This document shows positions 6,833 through 14,611 of a DNA stretch of 26,898 nt, one piece after another. Every line of letters starts with the position of its first letter. The first letter of the stretch is position 1. The notes beneath the pieces were generated by a model. It saw nothing but the letters and a program-made list of their open reading frames with translations. It made no database searches and was not told the DNA's origin. The stretch spans positions 1 to 26,898 of the forward strand of contig JANDJZ010000978.1 in assembly GCA_027943245.1 (NCBI GenBank), written 5' to 3'. The translations under genes were made by a program, and so were the position numbers. This DNA comes from Acanthamoeba sp. SK_2022b. Its lineage: Eukaryota; Discosea; Longamoebia; Acanthamoebidae.

Positions 6833-8158
6833 ATGAGCGACAACGCGAATAATCAACGGCAATTGCGCCTGGGTGCCATTCTGCATGGCGCATCGGGAAA
6901 TATGTCCGCCTGGCGCCACCCGGACGCCACCGCCGACGCCAGCATTAACCTCGAATTTAATATCGCCTCGGCGAAAAAAGCCGAACAGGGGAAATTCGAT
7001 TTCGTCTTCGTCGCCGATGGGTTATATATCAACGAAAAATCCATTCCGCATTTTCTTAATCGTTTCGAGCCGCTCACCCTGCTGGCCGCGCTGTCCGCCG
7101 CCACCGACAAAATCGGCCTGGTGGGCACCCTCTCCACCTCCTACAGCGATCCGTTCACCGTCGCCCGCCAGTTCGCCAGCCTCGATCACCTGAGCAACGG
7201 CCGCGCCGGCTGGAACGTGGTGACGTCGCCGCTGGAAGGCTCGGCCAAAAACTTCTCGCGCACAGAACACCCGGAACACAGCCTGCGTTACCGCATCGCC
7301 GGCGAATTTCTCGACGTCGCCAAAGGGCTGTGGGACTCCTGGGAAGACGATGCCTTCGTGCGTAATAAGGCCAGCGGCGAATTCTTCCGCACCGGCAAAC
7401 TGCACACTCTCAATCACCAGGGGGAGTTCTTCTCGGTACAGGGGCCGCTGAACATCGGCCGCACGCCGCAGGGGCGCCCGATCCTGTTCCAGGCCGGCGC
7501 CTCCGAAGACGGCAAACGGCTGGCGGCCCAACACGCCGATGCGATCTTCACCCATCACGACACGCTGGAACAGGCGCAGGATTTCTATCAGGACGTGAAG
7601 CGGCAGCTGGTGGAACAGGGGCGCGAACCGGACGATCTGCGCATCTTCCAGGGCGTCAGCGTGATCGTCGGCGACGACGACGCAGACGTCGAGCGCCAGT
7701 ACCAGGAGACCGCCCGCCTGGTCAGCATCGAGAACGCCCTCAACTACCTCGGCCGCTACTTCGAGCATTACGACTTCGCCCGTCATCCGCTGGACGCGCC
7801 CTTCCCGGACATCGGCGATCTGGGGCAAAACAGCTTCCGCAGCACCACCGACGCCATCAAGCGCAGCGCCCGCGAGCGCAACCTCACGCTGCGCCAGGTG
7901 GCGCTGGAAGCCGCCTCGCCGCGCCCAGTGTTCAGCGGCACGCCGGAAGCGGTGGCGGACGGTCTGCAGCGCTGGTTCGACGGCGAAGCCGCCGACGGTT
8001 TCATCATCAGCGGCGGTACGCCCAACGCCTTCGGCCACTTCGTCGATCGGGTGGTGCCCGTCCTGCAACAGCGTGGCCTGTTCCGCCAGGCGTACCACGG
8101 CGACACGCTGCGCGAGCACCTGGGCCTGAAGCGCCCGTTGAACAGATTCACCCAATAA
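6833..8158 (+). CDS. NtaA/SnaA/DszA-type FMNH2-dependent monooxygenase (LLM class)
   Basis: A 441-residue luciferase-like TIM-barrel protein. Family features are FVFVADGL near 57-64, the [39 protein letters not shown] stretch (about 103-138, shared by nitrilotriacetate and dibenzothiophene-sulfone monooxygenases), and [27 protein letters not shown] (about 218-244). These enzymes take reduced flavin from a separate reductase and insert oxygen to break C-N or C-S bonds. No reductase gene is in the window. The closest gene context is the Bacillus yxeK locus, where the oxygenase cleaves an N-acetylated S-substituted cysteine. The protein contains no Cys and only two Met. It is first of a five-gene run with short gaps; the start follows AGGATAATCACG. 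Confidence 0.88.
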   Translation: MSDNANNQRQLRLGAILHGASGNMSAWRHPDATADASINLEFNIASAKKAEQGKFDFVFVADGLYINEKSIPHFLNRFEPLTLLAALSAATDKIGLVGTLSTSYSDPFTVARQFASLDHLSNGRAGWNVVTSPLEGSAKNFSRTEHPEHSLRYRIAGEFLDVAKGLWDSWEDDAFVRNKASGEFFRTGKLHTLNHQGEFFSVQGPLNIGRTPQGRPILFQAGASEDGKRLAAQHADAIFTHHDTLEQAQDFYQDVKRQLVEQGREPDDLRIFQGVSVIVGDDDADVERQYQETARLVSIENALNYLGRYFEHYDFARHPLDAPFPDIGDLGQNSFRSTTDAIKRSARERNLTLRQVALEAASPRPVFSGTPEAVADGLQRWFDGEAADGFIISGGTPNAFGHFVDRVVPVLQQRGLFRQAYHGDTLREHLGLKRPLNRFTQ

Positions 8159-8184
8159 TAAGATCGCTTTCAGGGATACCCGCT

Positions 8185-9105
8185 ATGCAGAAAACCGTTA
8201 CCGCCGCCCTCGTGGCGGCCTTGCTGAGCCTGACCGGCGCCGCACAGGCGGGCACCGGCATCGATTTGCAGGCCAATGAAACCCCGATCCACGCGCCGAA
8301 AAACCCGCAGGCGATCGCCAAACTGCCGGCCGATTTCCACTTCGTGAAGCCGGGCCAATTCACCGTCGCGATCGCCGCGCTCAACACGCCGCCGCTGGCG
8401 CTGTTCGCCGCCGACAACCGGCGGCTGATCGGCAGCGAGGTGGATATCGCTCAGCTGGTGGCCGACAGCCTGGGCCTAACGCTTAACGTGGTGCAAACCT
8501 CGTGGGAAGACTGGCCGCTGGGGGTGGTTTCCGGCAAGTATGACGCGGCCATCACTAACGTCACCGTGACCAAAGAGCGCAAAACCCGCTTCGACTTCGC
8601 CACCTACCGCATCGACTCGCTCGGCTTTTATGTCAAAACCGGCGGCAAGATCGCGACGATCAAACAGCCTGCCGATATCGCCGGATTAAAAATTATCGTC
8701 GGCTCCGGCACCAATCAGGAAGCCATCTTGCTGGCATGGGACAAGCAGAATCGGCAGCAGGGGCTTAAACCCTTCCAGCCGATCTACGTGACCGACGATG
8801 CGGCCGCCACGCTGGCGATCCAATCCGGCCGGGCCGACGCCTACTTCGGGCCGAACGTGCTGGGCGCCTATAAAGCGGCGCTGAACGGCCGCACCCGGCT
8901 GGCGGGCACGGTGGAAGGCGGTTGGCCCAAGGCGGCGCACATCGCCGTCACCACCCGTAAAGGCAACGGCCTGGTGCAGGCGGTGAACGAAGCGCTGAAC
9001 GGCGCGATCCGCGGCGGGCAGTACGATCGGGTGCTCAACCGCTGGGGCGAGAGCGTCGAACGCCTTGCGCAGTCGGAAATCAACCCGCCCGGCCTGGGCG
9101 ATTAG
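8185..9105 (+). CDS. Periplasmic amino-acid-type (family 3) solute-binding protein
   Basis: A 306-residue protein with a Sec signal peptide (residues 1-22, ending AQA, no lipobox). The mature part is a bilobed SBP family 3 fold: FTVAIAALNTPPLAL, GSEVDIAQLVADSLGL, GKYDAAITNVTVTKERKTRFDF (which includes the ligand-binding ThrArg-type region) and AGLKIIVGSGTNQE. It would capture the substrate and hand it to the permease encoded two genes later. The only sulfur residue is the initiator Met, so the mature protein is free of both Cys and Met. This is striking for an abundant periplasmic protein and points to synthesis under sulfur starvation. The gap to the monooxygenase gene is 26 bases, to the acetyltransferase gene 9. 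Confidence 0.9.
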   Translation: MQKTVTAALVAALLSLTGAAQAGTGIDLQANETPIHAPKNPQAIAKLPADFHFVKPGQFTVAIAALNTPPLALFAADNRRLIGSEVDIAQLVADSLGLTLNVVQTSWEDWPLGVVSGKYDAAITNVTVTKERKTRFDFATYRIDSLGFYVKTGGKIATIKQPADIAGLKIIVGSGTNQEAILLAWDKQNRQQGLKPFQPIYVTDDAAATLAIQSGRADAYFGPNVLGAYKAALNGRTRLAGTVEGGWPKAAHIAVTTRKGNGLVQAVNEALNGAIRGGQYDRVLNRWGESVERLAQSEINPPGLGD

Positions 9106-9114
9106 GAGCGCGCG

Positions 9115-9642
9115 ATGACGCAAGACACCTTCATTCAGACGCTGCCGACCGACCCGCTGATCGCCCCGGTAATCGAGGGGCTGTTCGGCGAATATCGTCA
9201 GCGTTACGGCGACTATTTTGGTGACCAGGAACCGGAACCGCTGGATCTGTACGCGCCGCCGCAGGGGGCCTTCATCGTGCTGCTGCGCGCCGGTGCACCG
9301 ATCGCCATGGGCGCCTTTAAACGCTATGACGCACAAACCGCCGAGCTGAAGCGCATCTGGACGCGGGGCGATCTGCGGCGCCAGGGCCTGGCGCAGCGGG
9401 TGTTGCAACAGCTCGAAACGCTGGCGCTGGCGCAGGGATATCGCCGGCTCTATCTGACCACCGGCTTTCGCCAGCCCGAAGCGGTGGGGCTGTATTTGAG
9501 CAACGGGTATCAGCCACAGTTCGATCCCACCGTCGACAGCGAAGTTTACAGCCGCCCGCCCTACGATGGCCGCCTGCCGTTCCGCAAAAGCCTGATTGCA
9601 GAGGACGCATGTTGTTGCGCGTCGGAAAGGAAAATCGCCTAA
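9115..9642 (+). CDS. GNAT acetyltransferase of the sulfur-scavenging operon (YxeL/SnaB-like role)
   Basis: A 175-residue GNAT protein. The acetyl-CoA loop is RRQGLAQRVLQQLE (88-101), followed by GYRRLYLTTGFRQPEAVGLYLSNGYQP (108-134). By analogy with the yxe and snaB systems it would N-acetylate the imported S-substituted cysteine so that the oxygenase accepts it; this is inference from context. The C-terminal tail ends in Cys166-Cys167-Cys168 (codons TGT TGT TGC at 9610-9618), the only Cys residues between 6833 and 11397. The tail is outside the GNAT core. It is embedded in the operon, with 30 bases before the permease gene. Confidence 0.82.
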   Translation: MTQDTFIQTLPTDPLIAPVIEGLFGEYRQRYGDYFGDQEPEPLDLYAPPQGAFIVLLRAGAPIAMGAFKRYDAQTAELKRIWTRGDLRRQGLAQRVLQQLETLALAQGYRRLYLTTGFRQPEAVGLYLSNGYQPQFDPTVDSEVYSRPPYDGRLPFRKSLIAEDACCCASERKIA

Positions 9643-9672
9643 GGCCCCTTTATCTGTATCAGGAGACATGAC

Positions 9673-10560
9673 ATGTCCAAACAAGACGTCTTGAAAGTGG
9701 TGCCCGCCCGCTATCCGCTGCGGCTGATCGGCGCGCTGTTTTCGCTGTTTATTCTGGCCGCCATCGTGCAATCGGTGGCGGGCAACGCGCGCTGGGAATG
9801 GGGCGTGTTCGCCGAGTGGTTCTTCGCGCCGGCGGTGCTGGCTGGGCTGGGGCAAACCCTGCTGCTGACGCTGCTCGGCACGCTGTTCAGCATCCTGTTC
9901 GGCACCCTGCTGGCGCTGGCGCGACTGTCGCGCTCTTACCTGTTGGCGTCGCTGGCCTGGGGTTATATCTGGCTGTTTCGCTCGCTGCCGCTGATTCTGG
10001 TGCTGATCATCCTGTACAATTTTTCCTACCTGTACGACGCCATCTCGCTGGGCATTCCCTTCACCTCTGTGGTGTTCGCCAGCTATCCGACCATCGACAT
10101 TCTCGGCCAGTTCGCCGTGGCGGTGCTGGGCCTGACGCTGGTGCAGTCCGCCTACACCGCCGAGATCATCCGCGGCGGCATCCTGGGGGTGGATTACGGC
10201 CAGCACGAAGCGGCGGCGGCGCTGGGCCTGCCGGGCTATCGCCGCACCTTCCGCATCATTCTGCCGCAGGCGCTGCGCTCCATTATTCCGACCGGCTTCA
10301 ACGAGATCATCAGCCTGGCGAAAGGCACCTCGATCGTTTACGTGCTGGCGCTACCGGAGCTGTTTTATACCATTCAGGTTATCTATAACCGCACCCAGCA
10401 GGTGATACCGCTGCTGATGGTCGCCACCGTCTGGTATCTGTTCATCACCACCGCGCTGTCGGTGATCCAATACTACATCGAGCGCTATTTCGCCCGAGGC
10501 GCGGTGCGCGAACTGCCGCCGACGCCCTGGCAGAAACTGGCCGGCTGGCTAAAACGTTAG
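9673..10560 (+). CDS. ABC transporter permease, polar amino acid (HisM/TcyL) type
   Basis: A 295-residue inner-membrane protein with five to six helices. The family EAA loop is HEAAAALGLPGYRRTFRIILPQALRSIIP (about 177-205), which docks on the ATPase. LGQTLLLTLLGTLFSILFGTLLAL marks the start of the transmembrane core. Only one permease gene is present, so a homodimer is expected. It has no Cys and two Met (including the initiator). The start MSKQDV follows AGGAGACATGAC. GACAT-GAC-ATGTC (9666-9678) can fold over the start codon. Confidence 0.9.
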   Translation: MSKQDVLKVVPARYPLRLIGALFSLFILAAIVQSVAGNARWEWGVFAEWFFAPAVLAGLGQTLLLTLLGTLFSILFGTLLALARLSRSYLLASLAWGYIWLFRSLPLILVLIILYNFSYLYDAISLGIPFTSVVFASYPTIDILGQFAVAVLGLTLVQSAYTAEIIRGGILGVDYGQHEAAAALGLPGYRRTFRIILPQALRSIIPTGFNEIISLAKGTSIVYVLALPELFYTIQVIYNRTQQVIPLLMVATVWYLFITTALSVIQYYIERYFARGAVRELPPTPWQKLAGWLKR

Positions 10561-10569
10561 GAGACCCGC

Positions 10570-11397
10570 ATGTCTGAAGCCATTGATTATTACGCCTTGC
10601 CCGAGCAGCCGGCGCGCAACCTCACCCCGGTGCCGGCGCGCGGCCTAATCGAAATCAGCAACGTCAGCAAGTTCTTCGGCAAACACAAGGCGCTGGACGA
10701 CGTCAGCCTGACGCTGCAGCCGGGCACCGTCACCGTGATCCTCGGCCCTTCCGGCTCCGGCAAATCGACGCTGCTGCGGGCGATCAACCACCTGGAACGC
10801 GTGGACGAAGGCTTTATCCGCATCGACGGCGACTACGTCGGCTACCGCCGCAAGGGCAACCGGCTGTATGAGCTGAAGGAAAAGGCCATCCTTCGGCAAC
10901 GCATCAACGTCGGCTACGTGTTCCAGAATTTCAACTTGTTCCCGCACCTGACGGTGCTGGAAAACATCATCGAAGCGCCGGTGGTGCACAAGATCCACTC
11001 CCGCGAACGGGCGAAAGCGGTAGCCTATGAGCTGCTGGATACCGTCGGGCTGCGCCATAAGGCGGACGCCTACCCGCGCCACCTCTCCGGCGGCCAACAA
11101 CAGCGCATCGCCATCGCGCGTGCGCTGGCGCTGAACCCGAAGGTGATCCTGTTCGATGAACCGACCTCCGCGCTCGATCCCGAGCTGGTCGGCGAAGTGC
11201 TAGACGTGATAAAGGGGTTGGCGGATCTGGGCGTCACGCTGGTGGTGGTCACCCATGAAATCGGCTTTGCGCGCGAAGCGGCGGATCGGGTGGTATTTAT
11301 GGTCGACGGGCAGATCGTCGAGCAGGGCGACGCCAGGCAAGTGCTGGCTCAGCCGCAGCATCCGCGCACCGTCAACTTTCTCAACAAAGTGCTGTGA
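10570..11397 (+). CDS. ABC transporter ATPase, polar amino acid type
   Basis: A 275-residue nucleotide-binding subunit. Walker A is GPSGSGKST (59-67), the Q-loop glutamine is 119 ([16 protein letters not shown]), the signature is LSGGQ (172-176), Walker B is VILFDE (192-197) and the switch His is 229. All catalytic residues are present. It is longer than usual at the N-terminus, with about 25 extra residues before the first beta-strand. Two positions that are usually Met in this family (PHMTVLEN, THEMGFA) are Leu127 and Ile231 here, matching the operon-wide loss of sulfur residues: no Cys and two Met in all. It is last in the operon and followed by a GC-rich palindrome. Confidence 0.93.
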   Translation: MSEAIDYYALPEQPARNLTPVPARGLIEISNVSKFFGKHKALDDVSLTLQPGTVTVILGPSGSGKSTLLRAINHLERVDEGFIRIDGDYVGYRRKGNRLYELKEKAILRQRINVGYVFQNFNLFPHLTVLENIIEAPVVHKIHSRERAKAVAYELLDTVGLRHKADAYPRHLSGGQQQRIAIARALALNPKVILFDEPTSALDPELVGEVLDVIKGLADLGVTLVVVTHEIGFAREAADRVVFMVDGQIVEQGDARQVLAQPQHPRTVNFLNKVL

Positions 11398-11402
11398 TCG
11401 TC

Positions 11403-11420
11403 GGGGCGCCGCGGCGCCCC
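11403..11420. terminator. GC-only palindrome between converging operon and VOC gene
   Basis: GGGGCGCCGCGGCGCCCC is a perfect 18-base palindrome lying six bases after the ATPase stop and just before the converging VOC gene end. It would form a strong hairpin but has no T-run, so efficiency as a terminator is uncertain. Confidence 0.5.
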
Positions 11421-11433
11421 GTGCCCGAGCCGC

Positions 11434-11943
11434 TTACCGGCCGGCGAAACGCCGTTTCTCGGCGGCGAAATCCAGCGGGCGGATCCCCTGCTGGTTTTTG
11501 TCCTCTTCGGTCAGCAACGCCGGCGGAATAAACCAGGTCACCTCGAACAGCAGCCCGTCCGGATCGTGGCCATAAATGCTTTTGTGCACGCCGTGATCTT
11601 CTTCCAGCCCGAGAATGCCGCGTTCGGCCAGCTGGTGACGAATGCGCTCCAGCTCCTCCAGGCTGTCCACTTCCCAGGCCAGATGGTACAGCCCGGCCGG
11701 TGGCTCATGCTCCGCCGGCGGCTCGTTGTTGGCGCGAAAGACCCCGGCGCGCTGCTGGCCCAGGTTCTTGCTGAACAGCGCCAAATCGTGATCGTTGTCC
11801 GAATCGGCGGCCTGGGTAAACACCGCCCGTTCGGGGCTGTCGGACGGCTTGAGCTTGAACCCCAACACCTGATGATAAAAGTCGGCGCTCTGCCGCACGT
11901 CGCTGACATACAGCACGGCGTGATTGAGACGTTTGATGCCCAT
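11434..11943 (-). CDS. VOC-superfamily (glyoxalase/extradiol dioxygenase fold) protein
   Basis: A 169-residue protein with two beta-alpha-beta-beta-beta modules. Metal-ligand candidates are His in LNHAVLYVSD (residue 8), His in LYHLAWEVD (about 90) and Glu in LLFEVTWF, in the positions used by type I extradiol dioxygenases and related lyases. The polar C-terminal tail is extra. Substrate is unknown. The start follows AAGGAATAGCG. Like the sulfur operon it converges on, it has no Cys and no Met other than the initiator, which suggests it may serve the same starvation response, perhaps handling the carbon fragment left after C-S cleavage. That link is inference only. Confidence 0.82.
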   Translation of the reverse strand: MGIKRLNHAVLYVSDVRQSADFYHQVLGFKLKPSDSPERAVFTQAADSDNDHDLALFSKNLGQQRAGVFRANNEPPAEHEPPAGLYHLAWEVDSLEELERIRHQLAERGILGLEEDHGVHKSIYGHDPDGLLFEVTWFIPPALLTEEDKNQQGIRPLDFAAEKRRFAGR

Positions 11944-11979
11944 CGCTATTCCTTTTTCGCATTGAATGAAATCAGCATG

Positions 11980-12035
11980 AACATAGCATGTGGGGAGAAA
12001 GCCGCTAAATGCCGTTATCGCATGACTAAATGCCG
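11980..12035 (-). promoter_or_regulatory. Extended -10 promoter and paired direct repeats upstream of the VOC gene
   Basis: Read on the minus strand, TGCTATGTT gives an extended -10 (TATGTT at 11980-11985) with a poor -35 (TTAGCG, 12003-12008). The decamer CGGCATTTAG occurs twice, at 12005-12014 and 12026-12035, 21 bp apart (two helical turns). One copy overlaps the -35, as tandem activator sites often do. Confidence 0.45.
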
Positions 12036-12109
12036 CCCGCGCAATCTGTCGCTGCAAGGCATTCCGCGCTATCATAAGCGCTGTATAGAACCCTTTTGTG
12101 AGAATAGCG

Positions 12110-12589
12110 ATGAACGGCAAGATAACGACTTTTTTTGAAGACAAAGGCTTCGGCTTTATTACCGACGAGAACGGAGAAAATCGTTATTTTCACGTGATTA
12201 AAGTGCAGAACCCGGAGCTGATTAAGAAAAATGCGGCGGTGACCTTCGAACCGACCAACAACACCAAAGGCCCGTCGGCTTATGCGGTCAAAGTGTTGGC
12301 GCCCAGCAAATACATCATCATCGCCAACGAAAGAATCAAGATCGCCAGCATCAAGTCTTTCAATACTTTCACCAAGGAAGTGCCGGTCAAAGCCGACGTG
12401 GATAAAGAGAACACCGTGCTGTCGGTCGGCCTGCTGATGAACCGCATTCGCCCGCAGTCCGAAGACCAGGCGCAGACCATGCAAACGCTGCGCATGCTGA
12501 CCATTACCACTTTCCAGAACACCACCCATACCTTCTCCGAGCACGAGATCGATATGGATGAGACCATCAAGGCGCTGAAAAGCCTGTAA
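12110..12589 (+). CDS. Cold-shock-domain protein with an unrecognised C-terminal domain
   Basis: A 159-residue protein. Residues 1-64 are a divergent cold-shock domain, MNGKITTFFEDKGFGFITDENGE, with RNP1 KGFGFI (12-17) and RNP2-like RYFHV (25-29), ending in NTKGPSAYAVKV. Residues about 66-159 form a second domain, with SKYIIIANERIKIASIKSF at its start, a predicted strand LRMLTITTF (128-136) and a C-terminal helix DMDETIKALKSL. The strand pattern resembles small beta-barrel plus helix folds such as bacterial PH-like domains, but I cannot name it. The start at 12110 is preferred to an ATG four codons earlier by homology of the CSD. The ribosome site is weak (GTGAGAATAGCG). Confidence 0.8.
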   Translation: MNGKITTFFEDKGFGFITDENGENRYFHVIKVQNPELIKKNAAVTFEPTNNTKGPSAYAVKVLAPSKYIIIANERIKIASIKSFNTFTKEVPVKADVDKENTVLSVGLLMNRIRPQSEDQAQTMQTLRMLTITTFQNTTHTFSEHEIDMDETIKALKSL

Positions 12590-12613
12590 GCGCCGGTTGC
12601 CCAGCGTCGAGCC

Positions 12614-14074
12614 CTAGCGGAACAGGATATGCTCGACGCTGTTGCCGTTCACCACGTTGAACGACTCCACCCGATTACGCCCCTGCGATTTGGCGCGATA
12701 CAGCGCGATATCCGCCATATTCATCAGCTGCTCCAGCGATTTCACCTCGTTCATCGCCAGGCTGGCTACGCCGACGCTGATGGTAATTTTCAACGTTTGT
12801 TTGCCTTCCGCCTGCAGTTCCGCCTGCTCCACCAGCCGGCGTAGATGTTCCCCCAGCGCCACGCCCTGTGCCGCCAGCGCGCGCGGCAACATGATGGCGA
12901 ACTCTTCCCCGCCCAAGCGGCCGAACAGCTGATCGTGGCGCAGCTCGCGCCGCACGATGTGCGCGAACGACGCCAAAACCTGATCGCCGGCGCTGTGGCC
13001 GTGCGTATCGTTGATCTGCTTGAAATGGTCGATGTCGATCAGCAGGAGCGACACCGCCTCTTTGGAGCGGTGCTTGTGCTCCAGCAGCTCGCCCGCTTTG
13101 CGCGTCATCGCGCTGCGCGCCAGCACCCCGGTCAGAAAATCGTGGTTGGCGCTGTGCTCCAGACGCCGCATCAGCTTGCGGTTGGCGGCGATAGAGCTGG
13201 CGAGGATCAGCGGCCCCATCACCAGCATGGCGATGCCCAAGCGGGCGGACATCAGCGTGTCGAGGAAGGCGTTGTGGTTGTTCGGCGTTTCGTACAGCAC
13301 CAGGTTGGCGGAAATGCTGCTGATCTCGGTCATGCCGGTCAACAGCGTCAGCAACGTCACGGGGAACAGCTGGTAACGCACCGCGCACCACAGCAGTGCC
13401 GGGATCGGGAAGGCGATAGCGCCCGGCCCGCCGATATAGACGCTGAATATCAGCGACAGCAGCAGCGCCAGCAGCGGCAGACAGCCTTTCAAACGCCAAC
13501 GCACCTGTATGCGCAACAGCTGCTTCAGCCGCGGTGCCGCCATCAGCACCGGCAACAGCAGCAAGGTCGTCGAGAACTGCTCGCTGAACCAGGCCAGCCA
13601 AGCGACCACCACCGTGTTGTTGTACAGGCTGTCGTTGCGCAGCACCGACAGCGTCGACGCCACCGCCGCACCGGCCAGACTGGCGCTGAACATATAGAGT
13701 ATCGCCTGGGGTTTGCCCATGCGCCGTTGCGACTGGGGCAGCATCAGCATGATGCCGTAACCGACGGCGATCAGCGACATGTTGCAGGCGTTCAGCCACA
13801 ACGCCAGGGACCAGCCTTCGCCGGTGCTGAGATCGGCGGCAACCATGCCCAGATAGGTGGTAAGCCAGCCGAGCGGCGTGGCGTAAACGGGTTTGCGCAG
13901 CAGCAGGCCGAGCAGAATCGCATTCACCGGCCAAAATAAAGAAAGCGAACCAATTGGCCGGCTAAGAATACCCACCAGAGAAAGTAAAAAGGCCAGCATG
14001 AAAAGATTGATCAGCTGAACCGTCAGAGGCAGGCCATGCCTGGCGTTTATTCTGACGTTCATCGCCTCGCCCAT
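12614..14074 (-). CDS. MASE1-like membrane diguanylate cyclase
   Basis: A 486-residue protein. The first 300 residues carry about eight to ten hydrophobic helices in a MASE1-like arrangement (SLSLFWPVNAILLGLLLR at 44-60 is the typical aromatic-Trp-Pro entry). The C-terminal GGDEF domain begins with HDFLTGVLARSAM near 311, includes LLIDIDHFKQINDTHGHSAGD (344-364) and has the active-site motif GGEEF at 388-392. The I-site position holds RHDQ (379-382) instead of RxxD, so classical feedback inhibition is probably absent. No EAL domain is present. It should synthesise cyclic di-GMP at the membrane in response to an unknown cue. An ATG four codons downstream (14060-14062) is an equally possible start. 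It is a lone gene with a long upstream spacer. Confidence 0.88.
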   Translation of the reverse strand: MGEAMNVRINARHGLPLTVQLINLFMLAFLLSLVGILSRPIGSLSLFWPVNAILLGLLLRKPVYATPLGWLTTYLGMVAADLSTGEGWSLALWLNACNMSLIAVGYGIMLMLPQSQRRMGKPQAILYMFSASLAGAAVASTLSVLRNDSLYNNTVVVAWLAWFSEQFSTTLLLLPVLMAAPRLKQLLRIQVRWRLKGCLPLLALLLSLIFSVYIGGPGAIAFPIPALLWCAVRYQLFPVTLLTLLTGMTEISSISANLVLYETPNNHNAFLDTLMSARLGIAMLVMGPLILASSIAANRKLMRRLEHSANHDFLTGVLARSAMTRKAGELLEHKHRSKEAVSLLLIDIDHFKQINDTHGHSAGDQVLASFAHIVRRELRHDQLFGRLGGEEFAIMLPRALAAQGVALGEHLRRLVEQAELQAEGKQTLKITISVGVASLAMNEVKSLEQLMNMADIALYRAKSQGRNRVESFNVVNGNSVEHILFR

Positions 14075-14410
14075 ATTTCGCTAATAACCAGAATAATAAT
14101 GTGCATACTCTCTCGCCCGGCCAGTGAGGGATAGTCAACTCGGATTTCAACCAAAAAAGCCAGACAAATCAATAATAAAAAACGTTAACATTTAATTAAC
14201 AGACTTTTCTTAGCCTGATGCGACCGCGGCGGGCTCACCCGCATAGCGTCAACAAATAATGCCGACTCTGCTGTCAGCATAGCGCATAGCGTAATAGGCC
14301 GCCGACGGCGTTAATTACATTAATAAGTTTGTGGTTATTGGTCGTTGAATGATGTTTGAATAACTACGCGATTATTTTCCTGCAACTGGGCCGCCCGTGC
14401 AATAACAACC
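14075..14410. other. Upstream spacer of the MASE1 cyclase
   Basis: Part of a 617-base gene-free stretch. It is AT-rich between 14155 and 14215, with GTTAA/TTAAC inverted halves near 14185-14201, and probably holds the promoter of the cyclase gene. The heptamer CATAGCG recurs several times between 14240 and 14430. I see no credible ORF. Confidence 0.4.
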
Positions 14411-14437
14411 CAAAAAAAGCCCGCATAGCGCGGGCTT
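14411..14437 (-). terminator. Intrinsic terminator, minus strand
   Basis: On the minus strand AGCCCGC-GCTAT-GCGGGCT (14436-14418) is followed by T7. There is no T-run on the plus strand. No protein gene ends here, so it must end an RNA. Confidence 0.75.
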
Positions 14438-14530
14438 GCTTGAACAACAGCAAATCGACAGTTACGACACAGCCATACGTTGCATGCCTGTGCTGCCGCG
14501 CAATATAGCGGTGAAAGCTTAAGCAGACCT
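14411..14530 (-). ncRNA. Candidate small RNA B (minus strand)
   Basis: Between the two minus-strand terminators lies a segment with its own hairpin: CACAG-G-CAT and ATG-G-CTGTG (about 14468-14492), and it ends at the strong terminator 14411-14437. A TATATT at 14502-14507 (minus) could be a -10. There is no ORF. It may be an independent sRNA or a processed part of a longer transcript; the 5' end is approximate. Confidence 0.4.
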
Positions 14531-14537
14531 TAGCAAC

Positions 14538-14561
14538 AAAAAACCCGGCCTAGGAACCGGG
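14538..14561 (-). terminator. Intrinsic terminator of candidate RNA A
   Basis: CCCGG (14561-14557) pairs with CCGGG (14548-14544) on the minus strand, followed by six T. The stem is only 5 bp but all G-C. Confidence 0.65.
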
Positions 14562-14611
14562 AATATTTGTACGAAATGCAGTGTTAGCCCAAGCAGGCTA
14601 ATAACATTTCG
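14538..14611 (-). ncRNA. Candidate small RNA A (minus strand) with nested hairpin and terminator
   Basis: Minus-strand order: CGAAATG (14611-14605), TTAGCC (14601-14596), loop, GGCTAA (14589-14584), CATTTCG (14578-14572). This gives a nested stem of 7 + 6 bp with an internal loop. It is followed by CCCGG-TTCCTAGG-CCGGG (14561-14544) and T6 (14543-14538). This is the layout of a Hfq-type sRNA ending in a Rho-independent terminator. It matches no sRNA I can name. The 5' end could extend to about 14640. Confidence 0.45.

Noticed and set aside
9609..9671. 20-codon overlapping ORF starting at ATG 9609 and ending at the permease start
   Set aside because: It has no ribosome site and lies out of frame inside the acetyltransferase end; the in-frame Cys codons are the more interesting reading.
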